Made by a program: the position numbers and the translations under genes. Under the pieces are notes generated by a model that saw only the letters and a program-made list of their open reading frames with translations, ran no database searches and was not told where the DNA came from. A stretch of 64,000 bases of DNA from Nocardioides luteus (lineage in GTDB: Bacteria > Actinomycetota > Actinomycetes > Propionibacteriales > Nocardioidaceae), in assembly GCF_015752315.1 (NCBI RefSeq), contig NZ_JADOVJ010000001.1, positions 124,001 through 188,000 of the forward strand, given 5' to 3'. Of the stretch, positions 26,661 through 34,004 are shown in pieces (the first letter of the stretch is position 1; each line of letters opens with the position of its first letter).

Positions 26661-27329
26661 GTGAACGCCAAGACTGGAGCGTCGGAGCCTCGCAAGCTCA
26701 CGGGGAAGGGGCAGGCTACGCGCGCGCGGATCCTGGAGCAGGCCGCGAACCTCATCTACGCGCATGGCGTGCACGCGACCAACAACGAGCAGATCCGTCG
26801 AGCCACCGGAGTCAGCGGATCGCAGCTCAACCACTACTTTCCGACGAAGGAGAAGCTTGTCCTGGCCGTGATCCAGTGGCAGGCGGAGCGCGTCCTCGCG
26901 GTGCATCGCGGTGACGAGTTCGACGGCTTCGACAGCATCGACGCACTCCGGAGGTGGGCGACCTTCTACGTCGGTTACGAGCGCGCTTGTCGAGAGGGGT
27001 GCACCCTGGGCTCTCTGGCAAGCGAGATCATCAAGGCGGACCTCGACGTCCGTGACGAGCTCGCCAGTGCGTTCGGTGAGTGGCGAGACGTCTTCCGTGA
27101 CGGGATGTCGAAGATGCAGCGGCTCGGACGGATGCGGGCCGACGCGGATCCGACCCAGCTCGCCAACCTGCTCCTCGCTGCGTTTCAGGGCGGCATGATG
27201 CTTGCCCAGGTCGCTCGGGAGATCACTCCGCTCGAGGACGCGCTGCAGGCGGCCATCGACCACGTGCAGACCTTTGCGACCGAGGTCGACCCGGACGTGG
27301 GTGGCGCGGTGGCGGACGGACTAACGTAG
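26661..27329 (+). CDS. TetR-family transcriptional regulator
   Basis: 222 residues from GTG 26661 ([31 protein letters not shown]). [39 protein letters not shown]. The all-helical C-terminal ligand domain includes a cysteine ([20 protein letters not shown]) reminiscent of the TetR group that senses electrophiles through cysteines; this is inference. Divergent from the quinone oxidoreductase gene with two shared operators in between, so it likely represses both genes. The frame is open upstream of the chosen start, but that stretch is the operator DNA. Confidence 0.92.
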   Translation: MNAKTGASEPRKLTGKGQATRARILEQAANLIYAHGVHATNNEQIRRATGVSGSQLNHYFPTKEKLVLAVIQWQAERVLAVHRGDEFDGFDSIDALRRWATFYVGYERACREGCTLGSLASEIIKADLDVRDELASAFGEWRDVFRDGMSKMQRLGRMRADADPTQLANLLLAAFQGGMMLAQVAREITPLEDALQAAIDHVQTFATEVDPDVGGAVADGLT

Positions 27330-27333
27330 ACCC

Positions 27334-28290
27334 ATGCGTCTGGGCGTACTCGACATCGGATCGAACACGGGACACCTGCTCGTGGTCGACGCCCACGGCG
27401 GGGCGGCCCCGCTGCCGGCGTTCTCGTTCAAGCAGCCGCTGCGGCTGGCGGAGCACCTCGACGACTCCGGCGACGTGACCGAGGCCGGGATCGAGGCGCT
27501 GACCGAGTTCACCCGCGACGCGGTGCGCGCCGGGGAGGAGAAGGGCGTCTCGGAGATGCTGGCGTTCGCCACCTCGGCGGTGCGCGATGCCGGCAACTCG
27601 CAGCAGGTGCTCGACCACGTACACGCCGAGACCGGCGTCGAGATCGAGGTCCTTCCCGGCGACGACGAGGCGCGGCTGACCTTCCTGGCCGTACGCCGCT
27701 GGTTCGGCTGGTCAGCCGGGCGGCTCGCCGTCTTCGACATCGGCGGCGGCTCGCTGGAGATCGCGGCCGGCCTGGACGAGCAACCGTACGTCGCCTGGTC
27801 GCTGCCGCTGGGCGCCGGCCGGCTCGCCCGCACCTACTTCGGTGACCGGCCGGCCGAGGAGGAGCTGCGCGACCTGCGCCGGATGATCCGCGCCTCGATC
27901 GCCGAGGATGCGGGCAGGATCCTGCGCGACGGCCAGCCGGACATGGCGGTGGCGACGTCGAAGACGTTCCGCTCGCTGGCGCGCATCTGTGGTGCCGCCC
28001 CGAGCGGCGAGGGACTGCGCGTACGCCGCCAGCTGCCGCTGGCCGAGCTGCGCCGCTGGATCCCGAAGCTGCTCGAGATGTCCCTCGAGGAGCTCTCCGA
28101 GCTGCCCGGGGTCAGCCCTTCGCGCGCCCACCAGATCGTGCCCGGTGCGCTGGTCGCCGAGGCGTGCCTGGACATCTTCGACCTGGAGGCCTTCGAGATC
28201 TGCCCGTGGGCGCTGCGTGAGGGGTTGATCCTCGACCGTCTCGACCACCTGTCCTTCATCGGCAGCTCCGATCTCGGACGGTCCGAATAG
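27334..28290 (+). CDS. ppx: Exopolyphosphatase / pppGpp phosphohydrolase family protein
   Basis: 318 residues from ATG 27334, 4 bases after the TetR stop. Ppx/GppA ASKHA fold: N-terminal phosphate-1 loop [15 protein letters not shown] (5-19), [13 protein letters not shown] and phosphate-2 loop [14 protein letters not shown]. Only the two N-terminal actin-like domains are present (short actinobacterial type, ~320 residues, unlike the ~510-residue E. coli protein). Degrades inorganic polyphosphate or hydrolyses pppGpp. It begins a two-gene unit with the TIM-barrel protein, an order common in actinobacteria. Confidence 0.92.
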   Translation: MRLGVLDIGSNTGHLLVVDAHGGAAPLPAFSFKQPLRLAEHLDDSGDVTEAGIEALTEFTRDAVRAGEEKGVSEMLAFATSAVRDAGNSQQVLDHVHAETGVEIEVLPGDDEARLTFLAVRRWFGWSAGRLAVFDIGGGSLEIAAGLDEQPYVAWSLPLGAGRLARTYFGDRPAEEELRDLRRMIRASIAEDAGRILRDGQPDMAVATSKTFRSLARICGAAPSGEGLRVRRQLPLAELRRWIPKLLEMSLEELSELPGVSPSRAHQIVPGALVAEACLDIFDLEAFEICPWALREGLILDRLDHLSFIGSSDLGRSE

Positions 28291-28300
28291 GAGACCCGCG

Positions 28301-29071
28301 ATGATCTCGCTGTCGACGTCCTCGACCTATCCCGAGTCGACCGCCCACGCCTTCACGTACGCCGCGGAGGTGGGCTACGACGGGGTCGAGATCATGGTGG
28401 GCATCGACGCGCTGTCGCAGCAGACGCATGCGGTCAAGCAGCTCGCCGAGCACCACGGCCTGCCGATCGCCGCGATCCACGCGCCGACGCTGCTGTTCAC
28501 CCAGCAGGTCTGGGGCTTCGAGCCCTGGGGCAAGCTCGAGCGGTCCGCCGAGATGGCCGCCGAGGTCGGGGCAGGGGTGGTCGTCGTGCATCCGCCGTTC
28601 CGGTGGCAGCGCGAGTACGCGGCCGGGTTCGTGGAGGGGATCGCCAGGCTGGAGCGCTCGACCGGGCTCCGGTTCGCGGTCGAGAACATGTATCCGTGGC
28701 GGGCGGCCCGGCGTTCGACGCCGATGTACCTGCCCCACTGGGACCCCTCGACCGAGGAGTACGCCAACACCACCATCGATCTCTCCCACGCCGCGATCGC
28801 GGGCGACGATGTCATCGAGATGGCCACGAGGCTCGGCTCGCGGCTGCGCCACATCCACCTCACCGACGGCACGGGTTCCGCCAAGGACGAGCATCTGGTC
28901 CCCGGCCGCGGCCACATGGGCGCCGACAAGTTTCTGCGTCATCTCGCCGCCATCGGGTTCGACGGCGAGATCGTCCTCGAGATCAACACCCGCCGGGCTC
29001 GTACCCGCGCCGAGCGCGTCGCCGACCTCCGCGAGTCGCTCGAGTTCGCGCGGGAGCACTTCCAGGCCTGA
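28301..29071 (+). CDS. Sugar phosphate isomerase/epimerase-like TIM barrel (AP endonuclease family 2)
   Basis: 256 residues from ATG 28301, with ggaga upstream and 10 bases after ppx. Xylose-isomerase-like TIM barrel: N-terminal LSTSSTYPESTAHAFTYAAEVGYDGVEIMV, metal-ligand glutamate FAVENMYP, histidines in HPPFRW and HLTDGTG, and the C-terminal VLEIN strand. The same family is found with ppx in most actinobacteria, with no proven activity. The exact substrate is unknown. Confidence 0.88.
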   Translation: MISLSTSSTYPESTAHAFTYAAEVGYDGVEIMVGIDALSQQTHAVKQLAEHHGLPIAAIHAPTLLFTQQVWGFEPWGKLERSAEMAAEVGAGVVVVHPPFRWQREYAAGFVEGIARLERSTGLRFAVENMYPWRAARRSTPMYLPHWDPSTEEYANTTIDLSHAAIAGDDVIEMATRLGSRLRHIHLTDGTGSAKDEHLVPGRGHMGADKFLRHLAAIGFDGEIVLEINTRRARTRAERVADLRESLEFAREHFQA

Positions 29072-29077
29072 CGCGCC

Positions 29078-29198
29078 GGTCGAGCCGCGAGCGCCAGCGA
29101 GCGTGTCGAGACCAACACAGTCGAATCGAGCGCCGAGGGGACCGTGTTGGTCTCGACACGGATTCGCTCGTTCCTCACGAATCCGGCTCGACCAGCGG
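29078..29198. repeat. ~121-bp palindromic element (ggtcgagcc...ggctcgacc), intergenic copy
   Basis: Lies between two convergent genes, 7 bases after the first stop. Left arm blocks ggtcgagcc, gcgagcgccagcgagc and gtgtcgagaccaacac; after a variable 18-base centre, the right arm repeats the inner and outer blocks inverted (gtgttggtctcgacac, ggctcgacc), with its own small hairpin ggattcg/cgaatcc between them. It matches 36059-36180 almost base for base outside the centre. Confidence 0.85.
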
Positions 29199-29206
29199 CG
29201 TGACCG

Positions 29207-30412
29207 TCAGTCGCGGGCGGCCAGCCAGGACCAGGTGAGCGAGGTCAGGGCGAGGACGAGGACGGAGGTGGCCACGCCCCACCAGCCGACGACGTAGGCA
29301 TAGCCCAGCAGCCAGCCGAAGAGGCTCGAGCCGCCGTAGTAGAAGAGGTTGTAGAGGGCGCTGGCCTGGGCCTTGCCGACCTTCGCGCGGGCGCCAACCC
29401 AGCCCGAGGCGACGCCGTGGGCCCCGAAGAAGCCGGTGGTGAGGACGAAGAGGCCGGTCAGGACCATCGCCAGGTTGTCCGGGAAGGTCATCACGACCCC
29501 GACGATCGTGATGACGACGCAGGTCAGCATCACCTTGCGCCGCCCGTGGGTGGCGGCCAGGCGGCCGGCGACCGAGGAGGAGACGGTGCCGCCGAGGTAG
29601 GCGAAGAAGATCTGGCTGGAGATCGCCACCGGCAGCCCGAAGGGCTCGCGCTCGAGGCGGAACCCCAGATAGTTGTACGTCGCCACGAACCCGCCCATCA
29701 GCAGGGCCGCCTGCCCGTAGAGGACGAGCATGCCCGGGTCGCGGAGGTTGGCGAGCACCCCGTCGCGTACGGATGTGGCCGGCTTGCCGGTGGGGCGCAC
29801 CCAGCCCTGGGCGCGGGGGATCAGGGTGATCGCGACGATCGCGGCGATCGCCGAGAGCACGCCGCCGGCGGTGACGCCCAGGCGCCAGCCGCCGAGGTCG
29901 GCGAACGGGCCGGTGATGACCCGGCCGAGGAGGCCGCCGACGGTGGTGCCGGAGATGTAGATGGCCGCGGCGACGCTAACGTGGCGTACGTGGATCTCCT
30001 CGGCGAGGTAGGCGACCGCGAGGGCCGGCACACCGCCGAGCGCGAGGCCTTCGAGGCTGCGCAGGACGAGGAGGGTGGAGAAGCCTGGAGCCAGCGGGGT
30101 GAGCAGGCCGAGGACCAAGGAGATCGAGAGCGCGATCTTCATGGCGGGTGCCCGGCCGATGCGGTCGGCGACCCAGGACCAGCCGAGGACGCTGACCGCG
30201 AGCCCGAGGGTCGCGGTGGAGACGGTGAGCGCGGCCGAGGCCTCGCTGACCTCGAGCGCGTGCGCGACGGTGGGAAGGATGCCCTGGGTGGAGTACATCT
30301 GCCCGAAGGTCGCGATCCCGGCGGCGAAGAGGCCGATCAGGATCCGCCGATAGCCGCTGCTGCCGGCATCGTGCCCCACCCACGAGCGGGTCAGGGCGGT
30401 ATCTACGGACAT
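29207..30412 (-). CDS. Major facilitator superfamily transporter
   Basis: 401 residues from ATG 30412; a GTG 9 bases upstream is an alternative. Twelve hydrophobic segments, MFS signature after segment 2 (SWVADRIGRAPAMKIAL) and its counterpart in the second half (AGRLAATHGRRKVMLTC). The pattern (GIATFGQMYSTQGILPTVAHALEVS) is that of the YnfM/arabinose-efflux-like group of putative exporters. Substrate unknown. Divergent from the acyltransferase-like gene; their 74-base gap contains a gagatatctc palindrome (30464-30473). Confidence 0.88.
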   Translation of the reverse strand: MSVDTALTRSWVGHDAGSSGYRRILIGLFAAGIATFGQMYSTQGILPTVAHALEVSEASAALTVSTATLGLAVSVLGWSWVADRIGRAPAMKIALSISLVLGLLTPLAPGFSTLLVLRSLEGLALGGVPALAVAYLAEEIHVRHVSVAAAIYISGTTVGGLLGRVITGPFADLGGWRLGVTAGGVLSAIAAIVAITLIPRAQGWVRPTGKPATSVRDGVLANLRDPGMLVLYGQAALLMGGFVATYNYLGFRLEREPFGLPVAISSQIFFAYLGGTVSSSVAGRLAATHGRRKVMLTCVVITIVGVVMTFPDNLAMVLTGLFVLTTGFFGAHGVASGWVGARAKVGKAQASALYNLFYYGGSSLFGWLLGYAYVVGWWGVATSVLVLALTSLTWSWLAARD

Positions 30413-30486
30413 CGTTCCCACGGTAAAGCAGGTGCTGGGGGTGGGTGAACCCGCGGGCTGCGTGAGATATCTCTACTCTTGGGGCG

Positions 30487-31677
30487 ATGTCCGCGCTCAC
30501 TGATCGACTCTCGACGCGTCTCGTCGGTGTCGACGTGGCGCGGTGCCTGGCGCTGCTGGGCATGATGGCGACCCACGTGCTCGATCCGGTCGACGCGACC
30601 GGCGAGCTGACCAGGGTCCAGGCGGCGGCCGGCGGCCGGTCCGCGGCGCTCTTCGCGGTGCTCGCCGGGGTCAGCCTGGCGCTGATGACCGGACGTCAGC
30701 AGCCCGTGCAGGGCCGGGTGCTCGCCTCCCGGTTGCTGGGGCTGGCCGCGCGAGCGGTGCTGATCGCCGCGCTCGGGCTGGTGCTCGGGTCGCTCGGCAC
30801 CAACATCGCGATCATCCTGACCTACTACGGCGTGCTGTTCCTGCTCGCCATCCCGTTCCTCGGGCTGCGGGCGCGATGGCTGTGGCTGCTCGGTGTCGTC
30901 TGGGTCGTCCTCGGACCACTGCTGTCCCAGGTCGTCCGGCCGATGCTCCCGACACGGCAGTTCGAGAGCCCGGAGCCGTCCCAGCTGCTGGAGCCCGGCC
31001 GGCTGCTCGCCGAGCTGCTCTTCACCGGCTACTACCCGGCCGTGCCGTGGCTGGCCTACCTGCTGATCGGGATGGCCATCGGCCGCATCGACCTGCGCAA
31101 CCGGCTCGTGGTCTCGATGCTCTGGACGGGCGGCGTCATCATCTCGGTCTCGGCCACCTGGCTGTCCGGGAGGCTGACCCGGTTGCCGTCGGTGGCCGAG
31201 GTGTTGCTTCGTGCCTACCCGGGGATGGACATCGACGACGCGCTGACCTCGATGAGCCACGGTCTCTACGGGCAGACGCCGGTCGACGGCGGCTGGCAGT
31301 GGCTGCTGATCGTCGCGCCGCACTCGTCCACGCCGTTCGACCTGGCGCAGACGATCGGCAGCTCGATGTTCGTCATCGGTGCCTGCCAGATGATCGCGCT
31401 GCGGCTGCCCGAGCGGTGGCGGGTCGGGATGGCGGTGCTGTTCGGCGCCGGCACGATGACCCTCACCCTCTACACGCTGCACGTGGTCATGAGGACCGAG
31501 GCGGTCTGGCCGCCGGAGACCCCCGACACGTACGTCCTGCATGTGCTCGTCGTGATGGCGATCGGCGCCCTCGTCACCGCGTGGGGTCGCCCGGGGCCGC
31601 TGGAGTGGCTCGTCGGTCGCCCCGCGGCCTGGCTGCGCCGGACGGAGCCCCGTCGCGAGCGGACGCTGTCGGGTTAG
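30487..31677 (+). CDS. Heparan-alpha-glucosaminide N-acetyltransferase-like membrane protein
   Basis: 396 residues from ATG 30487. Multi-pass membrane protein with the DUF1624/HGSNAT-type N-terminus RLVGVDVARCLALLGMMATHVLDP, where the arginine/aspartate and histidine are conserved. About ten hydrophobic segments follow (AALFAVLAGVSLALM, AAVLIAALGLVLGSL, AIILTYYGVLFLLAIPFLGL, WLWLLGVVWVVLGPLLS, YPAVPWLAYLLIGMAIGRI, LVVSMLWTGGVIISVSATW, MTLTLYTLHVVM, VLVVMAIGALVTAW). Related proteins move acyl groups across the membrane to envelope sugars; the bacterial substrate is unproven. The TetR gene 9 bases downstream may be co-transcribed. Confidence 0.85.
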   Translation: MSALTDRLSTRLVGVDVARCLALLGMMATHVLDPVDATGELTRVQAAAGGRSAALFAVLAGVSLALMTGRQQPVQGRVLASRLLGLAARAVLIAALGLVLGSLGTNIAIILTYYGVLFLLAIPFLGLRARWLWLLGVVWVVLGPLLSQVVRPMLPTRQFESPEPSQLLEPGRLLAELLFTGYYPAVPWLAYLLIGMAIGRIDLRNRLVVSMLWTGGVIISVSATWLSGRLTRLPSVAEVLLRAYPGMDIDDALTSMSHGLYGQTPVDGGWQWLLIVAPHSSTPFDLAQTIGSSMFVIGACQMIALRLPERWRVGMAVLFGAGTMTLTLYTLHVVMRTEAVWPPETPDTYVLHVLVVMAIGALVTAWGRPGPLEWLVGRPAAWLRRTEPRRERTLSG

Positions 31678-31686
31678 CGTGCTCCC

Positions 31687-32280
31687 ATGAGTACGGCACC
31701 GCGGCGAGGACGCAGGCCAGGTTCGCCGGACACGCGGGCGGCGATCCTGGCGGTGGCTCGTCAGCGCTTCGCGCAGCAGGGGTACGCCGCGACCTCCGTC
31801 CGCGGGATCGCGACCGAGGCCGGGGTCGACTCCGCTCTGGTGCACCACTACTTCGGCACCAAGGAGGACCTCTTCGTCGCCTCGCTGGAGCTGCGGGTCG
31901 ATCCTCGAGACGTCGTGCCCGTGGTGGCTGCCGGGGGTCGCGATGGTGTGGGGGAGCGGCTCATACGTCTCCTCCTGAGCGTCTGGGACGACGAGGAGTC
32001 CCGGCTCCCGCTGATGGCGTTGATGCGCAGCGCCTTCGAGCCGGAGGGGAAGGCTCTGGTGCCGGACGCCTTCGGCAGGCTGATCCTGGGCCCGGTGAGC
32101 GAGGCACTCGAGCTCGACGAACCGGAGCGACGGATCACGTTGGTGGCCTCGCAGCTGGTCGGGCTGGTCGCGCTGCGCTACATCGCGCGGATCGAGCCGC
32201 TCGCCTCGGCGCCCCCGGAGACGCTGGTGGCGACGTACGCGCCGGTGGTCCAGGGCTATCTCACCGGGCCTTTGCCCTAG
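31687..32280 (+). CDS. TetR-family transcriptional regulator
   Basis: 197 residues from ATG 31687. N-terminus RRPGSPDTRAAILAVARQRFAQQGYAATSVRGIATEAGVDSALVHHYFGTKEDLFVASL is a standard TetR helix-turn-helix, and the C-terminal domain (DDEESRLPLMALMRSAFEPEGKALVPDAF...QLVGLVALRYI) is TetR_C_17-like. The ABC exporter genes start 44 bases downstream, with a perfect 7+7 inverted repeat at their start, so this protein is most likely their repressor. Confidence 0.92.
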   Translation: MSTAPRRGRRPGSPDTRAAILAVARQRFAQQGYAATSVRGIATEAGVDSALVHHYFGTKEDLFVASLELRVDPRDVVPVVAAGGRDGVGERLIRLLLSVWDDEESRLPLMALMRSAFEPEGKALVPDAFGRLILGPVSEALELDEPERRITLVASQLVGLVALRYIARIEPLASAPPETLVATYAPVVQGYLTGPLP

Positions 32281-32313
32281 TCCTCTTGCGCGCGGCGCCG
32301 TGGCGTGCCACAT

Positions 32314-32329
32314 TTCATCATGTGATGAA
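32314..32329. promoter_or_regulatory. Candidate TetR operator overlapping the ABC ATPase start codon
   Basis: Perfect inverted repeat TTCATCA-TG-TGATGAA. It covers the ATG at 32325. An operator here would block initiation or an internal promoter in the 44-base gap behind the tetR gene; alternatively it is a chance dyad around the start. Confidence 0.45.
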
Positions 32330-33038
32330 TAACGTGGTGGAGGCCTCCGGTCTCCGAGTCGTACGCGGGAAGCGCGAGGTCCTCCATGGCCTCGACTTCT
32401 CCATCCGGGCAGGTGAGGTCACCGGGCTGCTCGGACCGTCGGGGTGCGGCAAGACGACGTTGATGCGGGCCCTGGTCGGCGTGCAGGCGAAGGTCACCGG
32501 GACGCTCACCGTCCTCGGCCGCCCGGCGGGCTCGGCGGCGCTGCGCCCGCGGATCGGCTACGTCACCCAGGCGGCCAGCGTCTACGACGACCTGACGGTC
32601 ACCGAGAACCTGAGGTTCTTCACCCGGGTGCTCGGGGCGCCACGGTCCTCGGTCGCCGAATCCATCGAGACGGTCGACCTGACCGACCACAAGGACCAGG
32701 TCGTCCGCGATCTCTCCGGTGGTCAGCGCTCGCGGGTCGGCCTCGCCGCCGCCCTGCTCGGCTCGCCGGACCTGCTGGTGCTCGACGAGCCGACCGTCGG
32801 GCTCGACCCGGTGCTCCGCGAGCAGCTGTGGGACACCTTCCGCGACCTGGCCGCCGCGGGGGCCGCGGTCATCGTCTCCAGCCACGTGATGGACGAGGCC
32901 GAGCGCTGCGACCGGCTGCTGCTGATGCGCGAGGGTGCCTTCCTCGCCGACGGCAGCCCCGCGGAGATCAAGCAGAAGGCGAGCGCCGACGACATCGAGC
33001 AGGCCTTCCTGGCCCTGGTGAAGGGAGCAGCGCGATGA
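32325..33038 (+). CDS. ABC exporter ATP-binding protein
   Basis: 237 residues from ATG 32325 (MNNVVEASGLRVVRGKREVLHGL); a GTG directly in front (32322) is possible. Walker A GPSGCGKTT, signature LSGGQRSRVGL, Walker B LLVLDEPTVGLD and switch histidine SSHVMDEAERC. A DrrA/NodI-like drug-exporter ATPase. Overlaps the permease gene by ATGA; part of a TetR-ATPase-permease set. Confidence 0.94.
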   Translation: MNNVVEASGLRVVRGKREVLHGLDFSIRAGEVTGLLGPSGCGKTTLMRALVGVQAKVTGTLTVLGRPAGSAALRPRIGYVTQAASVYDDLTVTENLRFFTRVLGAPRSSVAESIETVDLTDHKDQVVRDLSGGQRSRVGLAAALLGSPDLLVLDEPTVGLDPVLREQLWDTFRDLAAAGAAVIVSSHVMDEAERCDRLLLMREGAFLADGSPAEIKQKASADDIEQAFLALVKGAAR

Positions 33039-33772
33039 GCCTGCGACGAACCCTCGCGGTGACCGGGCGGGTGCTCGCCCAGATCCGGCGCGACCACCGG
33101 ACCCTGGTGATGCTGGTGGTCCTGCCGACATTGCTGATGACGCTGCTGTGGTGGATGTACGAGGAGTCGCCCGCGCCCATCTTCGACCGGATCGGACCGG
33201 CCCTGCTGGCGATCTTCCCGTTCATCGTGATGTTCCTGGTGACCTCGGTGACCACGCTGCGCGAACGCTCCTCCGGAACGCTCGAGCGGCTGCTCGCGAT
33301 GCCCCTGGGCAAGGGCGACTTCCTGCTCGGCTACGCCCTCGCGTTCGGGCTGTTGGCCGCCGTCCAGTCGGGGGTCGCGGTGGCGGTGAGCGTGGGTCTG
33401 CTCGGTCTGGACATCACCGGATCGGTCGCCCTGCTCGTGGTCGTCGCGATCGTCGACGCCGTCCTCGGCACCGCGCTCGGGCTGCTCGTCTCGGCCTTCG
33501 CGACCACCGAGTTCCAGGCGGTGCAGTTCATGCCGGCCATCGTGGTCCCGCAGATCCTGCTGTGCGGACTCCTGGTTCCGCGCGACTCGCTGCCGGGCGT
33601 CCTGGAGGCCATCTCCGACGTACTCCCGCTCTCCTACGCCGTCGACGCGATGACCCATCTCGTGACCTCCGCCGACACCGGTGACGTCTGGACCGACCTG
33701 GCCGTCGTCGGTGGATTCGTCGTCGCCGGTCTCGCGCTCGGCTCGGCGACGCTGCGGCGGCGTACGCCCTGA
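33035..33772 (+). CDS. ABC-2 type exporter permease
   Basis: 245 residues from ATG 33035, coupled to the ATPase gene. Six membrane segments: LVMLVVLPTLLMTLLWWMY, ALLAIFPFIVMFLVTSV, LLGYALAFGLLAAVQSGVAVAVSV, VALLVVVAIVDAVLGTALGLLVSAF, FMPAIVVPQILLCGLLV and LAVVGGFVVAGLALGSATL. The ABC-2 signature region TTLRERSSGTLERLLAMPLGKGDFLLGY and the QFMPAIVVPQILLCGLLVPRDSLP segment are typical of DrrB-like drug or lipid exporters. Exported compound unknown. Confidence 0.92.
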   Translation: MSLRRTLAVTGRVLAQIRRDHRTLVMLVVLPTLLMTLLWWMYEESPAPIFDRIGPALLAIFPFIVMFLVTSVTTLRERSSGTLERLLAMPLGKGDFLLGYALAFGLLAAVQSGVAVAVSVGLLGLDITGSVALLVVVAIVDAVLGTALGLLVSAFATTEFQAVQFMPAIVVPQILLCGLLVPRDSLPGVLEAISDVLPLSYAVDAMTHLVTSADTGDVWTDLAVVGGFVVAGLALGSATLRRRTP

Positions 33773-33773
33773 T

Positions 33774-33893
33774 CGCCGAGGCGTCGCCCGCGCTGGCCGA
33801 GACGTCGCTTGCGTCGGCCGAGATGGCAGTGGGTGACGCCTCGGCCGACGGGGCTGACGCCTCGGTCGACGGGGGTGACTTCTCGGCGGGATT
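33774..33893. repeat. Palindromic intergenic repeat, gccgagacgtc family, copy 3
   Basis: Units gccgaggcgtcg, gccgagacgtcg and gccgagatggcag are followed by their mirror images tgacgcctcggccgac, tgacgcctcggtcgac and tgacttctcggcg. The central hairpin has arms around cggccga/tcggccg. It starts right after the exporter permease stop and ends before the nasA promoter region, so it can insulate the two operons. Confidence 0.7.
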
Positions 33894-33900
33894 GTGAGGT

Positions 33901-33969
33901 GGTGAGCGGAAGTTGACGGAAGGGGTACGGAGAGCGGATCGGCGCGAAACGTTGACACCGGAATGTAGA
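33901..33969 (+). promoter_or_regulatory. nasA upstream control region with elements shared with nnaR
   Basis: Element 1 gtgagcggaagttgac (33902-33917) and element 2 gaaacgttgacac (33956-33968). Similar blocks, gtgagcgaaagtttgc and gaaacgctgtcgc, precede nnaR at 40631 and 40675. Likely a binding region for NnaR or the nitrogen regulator GlnR; which one is not decided by the sequence. Confidence 0.45.
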
Positions 33970-34004
33970 GGTCGCCCACCCCCGACCTGAAACGGTGTGA
34001 GTAC

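Noticed and set aside
29207..30412. Nitrate transporter NarK for the nas operon
   Set aside because: The MFS protein lacks the NarK nitrate-signature segments and resembles drug/arabinose-efflux-type exporters.
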